DNA from: CBFHSF01 sp965661055
GTDB lineage: Bacteria; Bacteroidota; Bacteroidia; Flavobacteriales; Schleiferiaceae
Length of the DNA: 64,000 nt
Reading direction: 5' to 3'
Assembly: GCA_965661055.1 (NCBI GenBank)
Contig: CBFICS010000001.1
Span: 1-64,000, forward strand
In this document: piece after piece, positions 15,246-23,978 of the stretch
Numbering within the stretch: position 1 is the stretch's first letter
Layout of the letters: every line of letters starts with the position of its first letter
Made by a program: the position numbers and the translations under genes
The notes under the pieces: generated by a model
What the model saw: only the letters and a program-made list of their open reading frames with translations
Told to the model about the DNA's origin: nothing
Database searches by the model: none

Positions 15246-15609
15246 ATGGAGACCCTATCTTATTTTGTACGGTTTTTATTAGAGGTTTTTTCTCTTTTTA
15301 CATGGGGCTATTTTGGATTTACCCAATTTAACAACCCTATGCATTGGGTCGCTGCCTTTTTGTTGCCCACCATTGCCATGGGAATGTGGGGGGGTGTTTA
15401 ACGTACCTAACGATTCTTCTAGAGGGAATCACGTGGTGGTAAAAGTGCCAGGATGGTTGCGGTTCGTAATAGAAATGTTTGTGTTTCTAGGAGCGTGTTA
15501 CTGTCTATTTGCAATGGAAGAAAAGGTAATCAGTCTTGTTTTTTTACTGTTAATTTGTCTTCAATACCTCACGACTTATAAACGAGTTATATGGCTTTTA
15601 AAGCAATAG
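15246..15609 (+). pseudogene. YrdB/DUF2568-like membrane protein, frameshifted
   Basis: Reading from ATG at 15246 gives a membrane protein start (METLSYFVRFLLEV...FTWGYFGF) up to AMGMWGGV, then a stop at 15400. In the +1 frame it resumes as FNVPNDSSRG...VPGWLRFVIEMFVFLGACYCLF and runs to 15609. Together the two halves make one protein of about 120 residues and four helices, with the family features MWGxFxVPND and VPGWLR. The break lies in a run of seven G (15388-15394); six G would restore MGMWGVFNVPND. This is either a sequencing error, a slippage (phase-variable) site or a genuine inactivation. The function of the family is unknown. Confidence 0.75.
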
Positions 15610-16085
15610 CAATGGCTGGAGTGTTTTGGCTCCTTTCATGGGGCACCAAAGCTCAAACCCAAAACTCAGATTCGGTTTTACAGTTAGTGTATAAAACCCT
15701 TACCTTACCTGCCGATTCATCCCTAAAAGTTAAATCAGACCACCTAGAGTCAACCGATTGGGAAGCCTTAGCCTATATTGATATTTCAGGTCTGTACGAC
15801 GAAAGTAAAATGCAAGAGGCGGTAGGCGATGTATATCGATTTAAAGAAGGCCGGTTTGCTATAAAAATGGTAGACCAAAAAGACCCTTCTAAATTCGGAC
15901 TTTTGGTTAATGGTGATTTTAAAATAGAAAGCAACGTATTGGTTCTGAGTAAAAAAGAAAACCCTGATTTTAAAATTGAACTTACAGTTATTTACCTAGA
16001 TGAGAACTACTTGGTAATCGATATGGATTCTCTACGAATCTTTTTAACCCATACTCATTCATTCTTTCCTGCAAATCCTGAATAA
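15591..16085 (+). CDS. Secreted hypothetical protein
   Basis: A 164-residue protein with a signal peptide at residues 1-21 (MAFKAIAMAGVFWLLSWGTKA, then QTQ). The mature part is a predicted mixed alpha/beta domain (DISGLYDESKMQEAVGDVYRFKEGRFAIKM...GLLVNGDFKIESNVLVL...YLDENYLVIDMDSLRIFL) that looks like a lipocalin-type or META-type small beta fold. No family is recognised with confidence. Its start overlaps the end of the frameshifted membrane gene by 19 bp. Confidence 0.7.
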   Translation: MAFKAIAMAGVFWLLSWGTKAQTQNSDSVLQLVYKTLTLPADSSLKVKSDHLESTDWEALAYIDISGLYDESKMQEAVGDVYRFKEGRFAIKMVDQKDPSKFGLLVNGDFKIESNVLVLSKKENPDFKIELTVIYLDENYLVIDMDSLRIFLTHTHSFFPANPE

Positions 16086-16190
16086 ACCTTGGGTCGTTAA
16101 TAAGTTGGTTTTTAATTCAATCACTTGTTTAAGATTTTTTTCTTATATTGTATCAGCTCTCCTCGATATTTACTTATAAAACCGTTAACT

Positions 16191-16385
16191 ATGGCTACTG
16201 ATACAGCAATTAGAAGTAGGCCGTCTAAAAGGAGAAGAGCGCAAGAGGCAGTACGCCGAAGAGCTCAAATGATTAGAAGGGCCAGAAGCAAGAAAGCAAC
16301 TACTCGCGAAAAAATAACTATGGTCGTACTTGTTTTGGTGATAGTATCTATCATCGTAGCATCAGTCGTCTTAATGGATGTTTAA
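16191..16385 (+). CDS. Small basic single-pass membrane protein
   Basis: A 64-residue protein that I do not recognise. Residues 8-40 are extremely rich in Arg and Lys (RSRPSKRRRAQEAVRRRAQ and on), followed by one membrane helix ITMVVLVLVIVSIIVASVVL near the C-terminus. The topology suggests a basic cytoplasmic head that could bind nucleic acid or acidic lipid. The frame extends upstream to 16125, but the ATG at 16191 gives the natural N-terminus (MATDTAIRS). It is the first of three tiny membrane proteins in a row. Confidence 0.6.
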   Translation: MATDTAIRSRPSKRRRAQEAVRRRAQMIRRARSKKATTREKITMVVLVLVIVSIIVASVVLMDV

Positions 16386-16446
16386 TCGAAACCAAACCAA
16401 CCAACGCTAAAAAACCTTGCAGAATGTTTAATCTAATCCAATCAAA

Positions 16447-16527
16447 ATGAAAACAGTGTTACAATATGGGCTTGTAATAGCTATTATTGGTACAATTGTA
16501 GGCGTTGCTTTGTTTTTTACTATGTAA
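16447..16527 (+). CDS. Very small membrane peptide (26 aa)
   Basis: MKTVLQYGLVIAIIGTIVGV followed by ALFFTM and a stop: one membrane helix with a GxxxxxxxxxxG pattern. It lies 61 bp after the basic membrane protein and 27 bp before the next small membrane gene, in the same direction. Its size makes it easy to miss. Coding is supported only by composition and context. Confidence 0.4.
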   Translation: MKTVLQYGLVIAIIGTIVGVALFFTM

Positions 16528-16554
16528 GAAAACAAACTTTAGTACTTTTACGCC

Positions 16555-16761
16555 ATGAAAAAGTTCATGGTTTCTCTTTCCATTATCCTGCTTTCTTTAT
16601 TGATGGTAGGCAGTGTTTCAAGGCTACTTGAATACGAAAAGTTAGGAATTCTCTTCCCACTTTCCATTTTGCTTATAGCCTTTGTGTGGATGCCTATGTT
16701 CTTATTTTACGCTTATGATAGGAAGCAACAAAGAAAGGATCAATCGGGCCAAGATGAGTGA
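16555..16761 (+). CDS. Small two-helix membrane protein
   Basis: A 68-residue protein with two membrane helices (KFMVSLSIILLSLLMVGSV and LGILFPLSILLIAFVWMPMF) and a charged C-terminus (YDRKQQRKDQSGQDE). No family is recognised. Its 3' end overlaps the convergent DUF1853 gene by 22 bp, so the two transcripts are antisense to each other at their ends. Confidence 0.6.
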   Translation: MKKFMVSLSIILLSLLMVGSVSRLLEYEKLGILFPLSILLIAFVWMPMFLFYAYDRKQQRKDQSGQDE

Positions 16762-17525
16762 ACGACTATAAACAGCTTACTTTTGTTAAAAGTGACTAAC
16801 CAGAGATAAGGCGATAGCCCTTTTTTTACGTCTTCAATTTTCTCCTCAATACTTTTTGAATGGTTCCAACGCTCTTCGGGAATCTCGCCCCAACGGTCTC
16901 TGTGGTATTGAGCAACATATCCACCCTTTTCAAAATATTTAGAGACTTTTGTCCATTGGTTTTCATAAAGCCAGGTGCCGCGCTGTCCCTGAGGATTTAT
17001 ATTTTCAATCTCCAGTGATTCTTTAAATCCTAACGGCGTAAAAATAATTCCCTGAATCCACGCTTTAGAATGTTTTATGGTAGGGTCAATTTCAATACCT
17101 GTCCGAAGTTGGTGGTTGATCAGCTTGTGTCTCTTTTCTCTCCAATGCTCTTTTCCACTCGGTGAAATCAAAGACTTTGATGGGGGATGATACAAATAAA
17201 ACTTAACGGCAACTTCCAAGTGTAGTAGCTCTTCACCATCAGTTATTAAAAAGTCAATTTCACCTGTGGTCCTCTTGTTTTTTATTATTTGAAGGTTTCG
17301 TTTGAAGCTTACGTTAGGACCTTGGCTAATGAGTAATTCAGCAATTAAATCCTCGTAATGATGTCCTAAACGTTTTTGTTGATAATCTAAATTACAAGCG
17401 TGTTGCTTTGCTTTTGATGTCCACTTTTTCCAAATAGACTCCTCTAAAAACGGAGAATTAATAAATAATGGTGGCTTTGAAAGCAGCCATTCCCATTCTG
17501 ATGTTATCTTTACGCTTTTTGCCAT
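16740..17525 (-). CDS. DUF1853 family protein, PD-(D/E)xK nuclease-like
   Basis: A 261-residue protein. Family features include LGHHYEDLIAELLIS, KRTTGEIDFLI and LLHLEVAVKFYLYHP, then KEHWREKRHKLINHQLRTG. The E-x-x-D(FLI)...LEVAVK arrangement looks like the core of a PD-(D/E)xK nuclease fold; catalytic activity is inference. The family is found mainly in proteobacteria and Bacteroidota, with no known role. Its start lies only 12 bp from that of the divergent djlA-like gene, so each promoter must lie inside the other gene or overlap it. Confidence 0.8.
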   Translation of the reverse strand: MAKSVKITSEWEWLLSKPPLFINSPFLEESIWKKWTSKAKQHACNLDYQQKRLGHHYEDLIAELLISQGPNVSFKRNLQIIKNKRTTGEIDFLITDGEELLHLEVAVKFYLYHPPSKSLISPSGKEHWREKRHKLINHQLRTGIEIDPTIKHSKAWIQGIIFTPLGFKESLEIENINPQGQRGTWLYENQWTKVSKYFEKGGYVAQYHRDRWGEIPEERWNHSKSIEEKIEDVKKGLSPYLWLVTFNKSKLFIVVHSSWPD

Positions 17526-17537
17526 TTATACGAAGTA

Positions 17538-18311
17538 ATGAAAAATATATTCAAAATATTAGGCGGAGGTATTGGTTGGGCTTTAGGCGGTCCCCTTGGA
17601 GCAATTTTAGGACTAGCTGCTGGGCATTTGATCAGCGAAATGAATACCGGAAACGATGAGGATTCTACTCAGAAGCATTTTACTAGAAAACCCAACCAGA
17701 CAGGTGACTTTCACTTAAGTCTTTTGGTTTTATCTGCGTTGGTAATAAAGGCTGATGGTAAGATTGATCAAAGAGAGCTTGATGAGGTTAGGCTAAATTT
17801 TGTTAGAATGTTTGGAAAGGAAAAGGCCAATGAAAGTTTTTCTATTTTCAAATCACTGCTAAAAGAAAAAATTGACATTCAAGAGGTCTCCACTCAAATA
17901 AGAAGACATATTAATTATTCTGCTAGACTACAGGTCTTAGATTACTTGTTTAAAATTGCTAATTCAGACGGCAGTATTGTACAAGAAGAAGTAGATGTTA
18001 TCCGTAAAATTGCCACCCATCTTTATATACGATCTAACGATTTCAATTCTATATATGCTATGTACGGTAGAAAGTATTACAGAGGTACTTCTACTAAAAT
18101 TAACCACAAAGAAGCCAACTATAAAATTCTTGAGGTAAAAATGACAGCGTCTGATGAAGAAGTAAAAAAGGCCTATCGACAACTGGTCAGAAAGTACCAC
18201 CCCGATAAGTTACAAGGTTTAGGTGAGGAAGTTATTGAAGCGGGAAGGGAGAAGTTTATCAAGGTGCAAAATGCCTATGAAGAAATTTGTAAGGAGCGTG
18301 GAATCAAATAG
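17538..18311 (+). CDS. DjlA-like co-chaperone (TerB domain plus J domain)
   Basis: A 257-residue protein in three parts. The N-terminus is glycine-rich and hydrophobic (ILGGGIGWALGGPLGAILGL, residues 6-25) and may be a glycine-zipper membrane anchor. A TerB-like helical domain follows (about 55-165, LSALVIKADGKIDQRELDEV and IANSDGSIVQEEVDVI). The C-terminal J domain (about 193-257, YKILEVKMTASDEEVKKAYR) has the essential HPD in RKYHPDKLQ and should stimulate a DnaK-type ATPase. This matches the DjlA architecture. The divergent DUF1853 gene starts 12 bp away. Confidence 0.92.
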   Translation: MKNIFKILGGGIGWALGGPLGAILGLAAGHLISEMNTGNDEDSTQKHFTRKPNQTGDFHLSLLVLSALVIKADGKIDQRELDEVRLNFVRMFGKEKANESFSIFKSLLKEKIDIQEVSTQIRRHINYSARLQVLDYLFKIANSDGSIVQEEVDVIRKIATHLYIRSNDFNSIYAMYGRKYYRGTSTKINHKEANYKILEVKMTASDEEVKKAYRQLVRKYHPDKLQGLGEEVIEAGREKFIKVQNAYEEICKERGIK

Positions 18312-18750
18312 CGGAATCATATAGGTAAAATGCCTTCATGCAATTTCTGCCAAAATCTGGGGCTATCCAGCCCACCCCGTAAGTAAGTTACCCAAATCCA
18401 ATTTTTTAGGAGAAGGTTATTCGGATAAATTCATCTCTTGACGATTAGGCCCTTTACAATCGGATACAATGGGTTGCTATTCGATTTATGCTGAAAAGTT
18501 TTGTACCTTATTCCTGGGGACAGGGGTGCTGGCCCCAGGGGGAAATATTCAACGGAAACGCCCTAGCTAAAAGCCGGAAATCGGATTTTCCAAACCGCCT
18601 TTAACCTTGATTTCACACCGTTATAACCCCAATAATCTCCCAATTACTTCCACGTAGTTTATGGCCCATAACCTAAAATGGGTCAATTTCAAAAAAGTAT
18701 GATCTTTTCCTATTCATAAGACAAAGAAACTTGGTAACTTTAGCCCCTTA
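18312..18750. other. Intergenic region with an inverted copy of the GC-rich repeat
   Basis: Apart from the repeat at 18514-18542, no gene or clear terminator is seen. TAACTTTA at 18735-18742, close to the start of the prenyl synthase, is a weak match to the -7 consensus. Confidence 0.5.
18514..18542 (-). repeat. GC-rich extragenic repeat element, inverted copy
   Basis: Matches 5897-5925 in reverse complement at 28 of 29 bases. In this copy CTGGGG (18514-18519) and CCCCAG (18533-18538) are perfectly complementary and could form a hairpin. The flank on the element's left side (read on the minus strand, TTTCCGTTGAATATTTCC) also resembles that of copy 1 (TTTCTGTTGTTTTATCC). Confidence 0.7.
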
Positions 18751-19725
18751 ATGAGCACCATAGACGAAATAAAAAAACCTATTGCCGAAGAGATGAAGGC
18801 CTTTGAGCCGAAGTTTAGATCTTCTATGGCCAGTAGAGTTGCACTTCTTGACAGAATTACCCATTACATAGTAAAGAGAAAGGGTAAGCAAATTCGACCT
18901 ATGCTTGTGTTTTTATCCGCAAAACTTCATGGTGAAGTTAACGAAGCTACTTATTTAGGCGCTTCATTAATTGAATTGATGCACACGGCCACCTTAGTGC
19001 ATGACGATGTGGTTGATGACTCTAATCAACGAAGAGGCTTTTGGTCTATCAATGCCATTTGGAAGAATAAAATTGCCATTCTTGTGGGAGACTACTTGTT
19101 GAGCAAAGTCCTTCTTTTAGCTGTAGAAAAAGAAGAATACGACCTACTGAAAATTGTTTCAACTTCGGTAAGAGAAATGAGTGAGGGAGAACTTCTACAA
19201 ATTGAAAAGGCTAGAAAACTAGATATTACTGAAGACATTTATTTTGATATTATTAGACAAAAGACAGCCTCATTAATTGCGTCTTGTTGCGGGGTTGGTT
19301 CTTCTTCAGTGGGCGCTTCAAAAAGTGAAGTCGAAGACATGAGGCAGTTTGGGGAGTGGCTAGGTCTTGCGTTTCAAATAAAGGATGATTTATTTGATTT
19401 TCAATTAAAGAACAACACAGGTAAACCTAGTGGTATTGACATCAAAGAACAGAAAATGACCCTGCCTTTGATTTATGCCTTGCAAGTAGCAACCTCTTCT
19501 GAAAAAAGCAAAGTCATTAACATTATTAAGCGACATCACAATAACCCGAAAAAGGTTCAAGAGGTCGTTGAGTTTGTTAATAATAGCGGGGGTATAGCTT
19601 ATGCTGAAAAGAGAATGGAAGAGTATAAAGAAAAGGCTATTTCAATTTTGTCTAAATATCCGAATTCCCCTACAAAAGATTCCTTACTTTTGTTAGTAGA
19701 CTATGTGATTCACAGGTCTAAATAA
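18751..19725 (+). CDS. ispB: Polyprenyl (all-trans) diphosphate synthase
   Basis: A 324-residue trans-prenyltransferase expected to build the long isoprenoid tail of menaquinone from IPP and an allylic primer. The first Asp-rich motif is VHDDVVDDSNQRRG, preceded by GKQIRP. The second is KDDLFDF, followed by GKPSGIDIKEQKMTLPLIYAL. The small/large pattern before the first Asp-rich motif fits a long-chain (octaprenyl/heptaprenyl class) enzyme; the exact chain length cannot be read. The mscS-like gene follows after 17 bp. Confidence 0.93.
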   Translation: MSTIDEIKKPIAEEMKAFEPKFRSSMASRVALLDRITHYIVKRKGKQIRPMLVFLSAKLHGEVNEATYLGASLIELMHTATLVHDDVVDDSNQRRGFWSINAIWKNKIAILVGDYLLSKVLLLAVEKEEYDLLKIVSTSVREMSEGELLQIEKARKLDITEDIYFDIIRQKTASLIASCCGVGSSSVGASKSEVEDMRQFGEWLGLAFQIKDDLFDFQLKNNTGKPSGIDIKEQKMTLPLIYALQVATSSEKSKVINIIKRHHNNPKKVQEVVEFVNNSGGIAYAEKRMEEYKEKAISILSKYPNSPTKDSLLLLVDYVIHRSK

Positions 19726-19742
19726 ATTAAAAACCATTTTTT

Positions 19743-20558
19743 ATGGAGCAGTTTCAAGAAATTATTGATCAAGTAATGGTTCTTGTAATAGAGCATGGGA
19801 TGGCTGTTTTAACGGCGTTAGTAATCTTAATTGTCGGTTTATGGCTGATTAAGAAGGCTATGAAAATGATTGACCGTGTTTTTGAAAAAAGAAACATGGA
19901 ACCCTCTCTTGCAGGATTTTTACATTCGTTGATTGGTGCAGTAATCAAGGCCATGTTGTTTGTTTCCGTTATTGGAATGATGGGCATTGAAACCACTAGC
20001 TTTGTGGCTCTTTTAGGTGCCGCTGGTTTGGCTGTTGGTATGGCGCTTTCTGGAACCTTGCAGAATTTTGCGGGCGGGGTTATGATTTTAATATTCAAGC
20101 CTTTTAAAGTTGGAGACTTCATTGAAGCCCAAGGATATACTGGGGTAGTCGCAGAAATCCAAATCTTTGTTACCATTTTAAACACACCTGATAATAAGAG
20201 GATTATTATTCCAAATGGTCCGTTGAGTAACGGATCTATGACGAATTACTCTCATGAAGAAACCCGAAGAGTAGATTGGACCTTTGGTATTGGCTATGGT
20301 GACAGTGCTGATAAGGCTATGGAAGTATTGAAAAACCTTACTTCTCAAGACGAACGCATCCTCAACTCTCCTGAAACATTTATTGCTTTACATTCTTTAG
20401 GTGATAGTTCTGTGAACTTTGTAGTGAGAGCTTGGGTAAAAACTCCTGATTACTGGGGCGTTTACTTCGACTTAAACAAAAAAGTTTATGAAGTATTTGC
20501 TAAAGAAGGTTTGAGCATTCCTTTCCCACAAATGGATGTGCATGTTCACAACGCATAA
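19743..20558 (+). CDS. MscS-type mechanosensitive channel
   Basis: A 271-residue, three-helix channel that releases solutes on hypo-osmotic shock. TM1 is about residues 18-38 and TM2 about 62-85. The pore helix TM3 is the Gly/Ala-rich LLGAAGLAVGMALSGTLQNF, followed by AGGVMILIFKPFKVGDFI and the cytoplasmic beta domain (RIIIPNGPLSNGSMTNYS). Length is that of E. coli MscS. It is co-directional with, and 17 bp behind, the prenyl synthase gene; a terminator follows. Confidence 0.95.
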   Translation: MEQFQEIIDQVMVLVIEHGMAVLTALVILIVGLWLIKKAMKMIDRVFEKRNMEPSLAGFLHSLIGAVIKAMLFVSVIGMMGIETTSFVALLGAAGLAVGMALSGTLQNFAGGVMILIFKPFKVGDFIEAQGYTGVVAEIQIFVTILNTPDNKRIIIPNGPLSNGSMTNYSHEETRRVDWTFGIGYGDSADKAMEVLKNLTSQDERILNSPETFIALHSLGDSSVNFVVRAWVKTPDYWGVYFDLNKKVYEVFAKEGLSIPFPQMDVHVHNA

Positions 20559-20580
20559 ATTATTGATCTAATTAATAAAA

Positions 20581-20606
20581 AAAGCCTTCCTGTTGGGAGG
20601 CTTTTT
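20581..20606 (+). terminator. Terminator after the MscS gene
   Basis: Stem AAAGCCTTCC/GGGAGGCTTT with a TGTT loop and a T run. TATTTTTG (20608-20615), a TAnnTTTG match, follows at once and may be the dnaG promoter. Confidence 0.85.
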
Positions 20607-20635
20607 CTATTTTTGAAGAATTCACAAGGATTGTT

Positions 20636-22603
20636 ATGGGGATTATTACTCGAGAGACTATTGATAAAATTTTTGACGCCGCCCAGATAGAGGAGGTAGT
20701 TGGAGAATTTGTCAATCTCAAAAAATCGGGTTCTAATTTTAAAGGCCTTAGCCCCTTTACCCAAGAGAAAACACCTTCTTTTTATGTAAGTCCTGCGAAA
20801 CAGATTTTTAAAGATTTCTCATCAGGCAAGGGAGGTAATGTTGTTTCATTCCTCATGGAAGTTGAGCACTTTACCTACCCCGAAGCTCTCAAATACCTTG
20901 CGAAAAAATACAATATTCAGGTTGAAGAAGAAGATGTAACCCCAGAACAAGAACAGCAGGCTTCAGAACGAGAGTCAATCTACCTAATTTCAGAATTTGC
21001 TAAATCGACCTTTGAAGATCAACTTTGGAAAACTGACGAAGGCAAGTCCATAGGGTTGAGCTATTTTAAAGAAAGGGGATTTTCAGAAGATACCATTCGT
21101 GACTTTGGCCTTGGTTATTCGCTAAGACAAAAAGATGCATTTTCTAATCTAGCCATTACTAAAGGATATTCAGGTGAGTTTCTTGAAAAATCGGGTATTG
21201 GAATAAAAAATGAACGAGGCTGGTATGATAGGTTTTGGGGAAGAGTCATGTTCCCCATTTACTCTATCAGTGGAAGGGTTTTGGGTTTCGGTGGACGTGT
21301 ATTAGACAGTCAGTCGAAAACAGCAAAATACCTCAATTCACCTGAAAGTGTTGTCTATCACAAGAGCAAGGTTTTATACGGTCTTTTTCAATCAAAACAA
21401 ACCATTGTAAAAGATGATTTGTGCTATTTGGTAGAAGGTTATACAGATGTTATTTCCATGCACCAGGCGGGAATAAAGAATGTGGTAGCCTCCTCAGGTA
21501 CCGCCCTGACCAAAGAACAGATTTCTCTTATTCAAAGATTTACCAAGAATGTCACGATTCTTTATGACGGAGATGCGGCAGGAATAAAGGCCAGCTTTAG
21601 AGGGATAGACATGTTCTTAGAGTCTGGAATGAATGTTCGTGTGGTCTTATTTCCGGATGGAGAAGATCCTGACTCTTTTGCCAAGAGCCGTTCGTCGGAT
21701 GAACTACAGGAGTTTCTAAAAGAATCGCAAAAGGACTTCATGGCCTTTAAAACAGATCTTTTAATTGAAGAAGCAAAGGGTGACCCCATAAAAAGGGCTT
21801 CTATGATTAGGGAGATTGTAGCTAGTATTGCACTTATTCCAGACCCTATTTCTCGTGATGTTTATATTCAGGAGTGTTCTAGGCGAATGGACATGGACGA
21901 AAAGGTTCTGTTTGCGGAGCTTCAACAGTTCAGAAATAAGATAGAACAGAGCAATTCTAAGAAATCATCGCAGCAGAGATCAGCCCCAAATGAGTCGATG
22001 AACGTGGTTCGTCCTCCGCAAGAGACCATTGAAGAAGCTACCAAAGATTCTCTTCACTATGAGCAAGAGAAAGCCATTATTTGGTTGCTATTGACTTATG
22101 GTGAAAATCTTGATTTCTTTTATTCAAACACAGAAAAGGAGAGAGAAGAGGATGAGGAAATGACCTTAGGAGAATTTGTTTTGTACGACCTCATTGACGA
22201 TAACCTGACTTTTGTAAATCCTGTCTTTCAGGCCATTTTTAACCAGTATGCGACTGCCCTAGAAAAAGAAGAGGTCCTTTTGCCAACTCATCATTTCACT
22301 CTGTCTGAAGATATTGAAATTGCAAGGGTTGCCTCTGACCTTTTGACTGAGCCTTATCAAATTTCTGATTGGTCAAAGGTTGATATCATCGTCTTAGACC
22401 GCGAAACAAGAATTGTTCAGTACGCCAAAGATGCTCTTTATCGCTTCAAGGAACTAAAGCTAGAACAGCAAATAAAGAAGGACCTTACCCTTTTAGAAAA
22501 TCCTGAAATTACTCCGGAAGAAAGAATGAAAATTTTAGACGGTATTCAAAAGAAAACCCAAGTCCGGGTTAAGCTAAATAAATTGCTAAACCGCTCGGTT
22601 TAG
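20636..22603 (+). CDS. dnaG: DNA primase, zinc ligands replaced
   Basis: This 655-residue primase makes RNA primers for replication. The N-terminal CHC2-type domain keeps its shape (GSNFKGLSPFTQEKTPSFYVS...IFKDFSSGKGGNVVSFLM), but the four zinc ligands are gone: Ser 39, Thr 42, Asp 60 and Ser 63 stand where C-x2-H-x17-C-x2-C is expected. The TOPRIM catalytic domain (about 260-345) is intact, with YLVEGYTDVISMHQAG and TILYDGDAAGIKASFRG. The C-terminal part (from about 440) should bind DnaB helicase. I recall similar zinc-less primases in flavobacteria. The 3' end overlaps the convergent aldehyde dehydrogenase gene by 4 bp. Confidence 0.96.
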   Translation: MGIITRETIDKIFDAAQIEEVVGEFVNLKKSGSNFKGLSPFTQEKTPSFYVSPAKQIFKDFSSGKGGNVVSFLMEVEHFTYPEALKYLAKKYNIQVEEEDVTPEQEQQASERESIYLISEFAKSTFEDQLWKTDEGKSIGLSYFKERGFSEDTIRDFGLGYSLRQKDAFSNLAITKGYSGEFLEKSGIGIKNERGWYDRFWGRVMFPIYSISGRVLGFGGRVLDSQSKTAKYLNSPESVVYHKSKVLYGLFQSKQTIVKDDLCYLVEGYTDVISMHQAGIKNVVASSGTALTKEQISLIQRFTKNVTILYDGDAAGIKASFRGIDMFLESGMNVRVVLFPDGEDPDSFAKSRSSDELQEFLKESQKDFMAFKTDLLIEEAKGDPIKRASMIREIVASIALIPDPISRDVYIQECSRRMDMDEKVLFAELQQFRNKIEQSNSKKSSQQRSAPNESMNVVRPPQETIEEATKDSLHYEQEKAIIWLLLTYGENLDFFYSNTEKEREEDEEMTLGEFVLYDLIDDNLTFVNPVFQAIFNQYATALEKEEVLLPTHHFTLSEDIEIARVASDLLTEPYQISDWSKVDIIVLDRETRIVQYAKDALYRFKELKLEQQIKKDLTLLENPEITPEERMKILDGIQKKTQVRVKLNKLLNRSV

Positions 22604-23976
22604 TTGAGAAACCACTTTAATATTTTCATGGTTAATTGGGTGTAAGGTGGATATTTTGCCTTTAAATCAAACCAAGTACCGCTTTTTAAAATGCTCTTGG
22701 TATGAGAGAAGCTTTCAAATCCATGTTTCCCATGGTAGTTCCCAATACCGCTTGTCTTTACTCCGCCGAAAGGCAAATTGTTGTTGGTCAAATGCATGAG
22801 TGCATTGTTAATAGCACCACCTCCAAATGAAATGTTTTTTGTAAAAAATTGTTGGTCGTCCTCTTGATTTGAAAAAATGTAAAGCGAAAGAGGATTGGGT
22901 GATTGGTCAATAATGGCCTTGGCGTCTTGATTTGAACGATAAATCATGACGGGCAAAATAGGACCAAATATTTCCTCTTTCATAACAGGATCATCTAGCG
23001 TTACATTGGTGAGGATGGTCGGCTCAATGAACAGGTTCTTGGCATCCGTTTTACCACCGTGAAAGATTTGTCCATCTTTGAGAAAACTTACCAAGGTATC
23101 AAACCTCCTTTGGTTTACGATTTTAGCATGATCGGGTGTAGACAATGGACTTTCATTTGAAAATTTTGAAAATGTCTTTGAAAGCTCCCCAATAAAATCA
23201 GAATAGATTTCTTCGTGTACCAATAAGTAATCAGGAGCAACACAAGTTTGTCCTGCGTTTACCCATTTACCCCAACCTATGCGATGAGCGGCAACTTTAA
23301 TATTGGCTGACTTACTCACTATGGCAGGGCTTTTTCCTCCCAACTCTAGGGTGAAAGGAATGAGGTGTTTTGCTGCTTGTTGCGCTACAATGCTTCCTAC
23401 ATTCGGGCTGCCAGTGAAAAATATATGGTCTGGTAAGGCTTCATCAATAAATTGGGGGACAACCACATGACCTTCTCCTAAAATGACTTCTACGTATTCT
23501 GGCGCAAAGGTTTGATCTACCAGTTTTTTAACTATTTGTGAGGTCGCCGGGGTGAGCTCAGAAGGCTTGATTACGGCGGTGTTACCGGCAGCAATTGCAC
23601 AAATTAAAGGAGAGATGGACAGCATAAAAGGATAATTCCATGGGGCGACAATTAAAGACATCCCTCTTGGGTCGTATTGAATGTAGCTTGACGATGGAAA
23701 GGCTGTAAAAGGACTCGACACCCTTTGCTTGCGCATCCATCTTTTTAGATTTTTTAGGGTGTGGTTTATTTCTGAATATAGAATTCCTATTTCTGTGCTA
23801 TATCCTTCCGCTCTAGGTTTGCCAAAATCACTGTGTAAAGCATCAAGCACCTCTTCTTCTAAACCTGTTATTGCTTCCTTCAATTTCTTGAGCTGTTCAA
23901 CTCTAAAGGAGTAATCAAAAGTTTTACGTGAGTTGAAAAACTCTGTTTGAGAGGACCTAATGCTTGCGTAATTCAT
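22600..23976 (-). CDS. NAD(P)-dependent aldehyde dehydrogenase
   Basis: A 458-residue enzyme of the class 3 (fatty/aromatic aldehyde) type judging from length and the C-terminal hydrophobic tail (TMKILKWFLN). Motifs are VAPWNYPF, FTGSPNVGSIVAQQAAKHL (cofactor site), FTLELGGKSP (general-base Glu) and WVNAGQTCVAPDYLLV (catalytic Cys). It oxidises aldehydes to acids; the substrate is unknown. It is the last gene of a tight minus-strand unit with AlkD (2-bp gap) and the M1 peptidase. Confidence 0.94.
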   Translation of the reverse strand: MNYASIRSSQTEFFNSRKTFDYSFRVEQLKKLKEAITGLEEEVLDALHSDFGKPRAEGYSTEIGILYSEINHTLKNLKRWMRKQRVSSPFTAFPSSSYIQYDPRGMSLIVAPWNYPFMLSISPLICAIAAGNTAVIKPSELTPATSQIVKKLVDQTFAPEYVEVILGEGHVVVPQFIDEALPDHIFFTGSPNVGSIVAQQAAKHLIPFTLELGGKSPAIVSKSANIKVAAHRIGWGKWVNAGQTCVAPDYLLVHEEIYSDFIGELSKTFSKFSNESPLSTPDHAKIVNQRRFDTLVSFLKDGQIFHGGKTDAKNLFIEPTILTNVTLDDPVMKEEIFGPILPVMIYRSNQDAKAIIDQSPNPLSLYIFSNQEDDQQFFTKNISFGGGAINNALMHLTNNNLPFGGVKTSGIGNYHGKHGFESFSHTKSILKSGTWFDLKAKYPPYTQLTMKILKWFLN

Positions 23977-23978
23977 GG

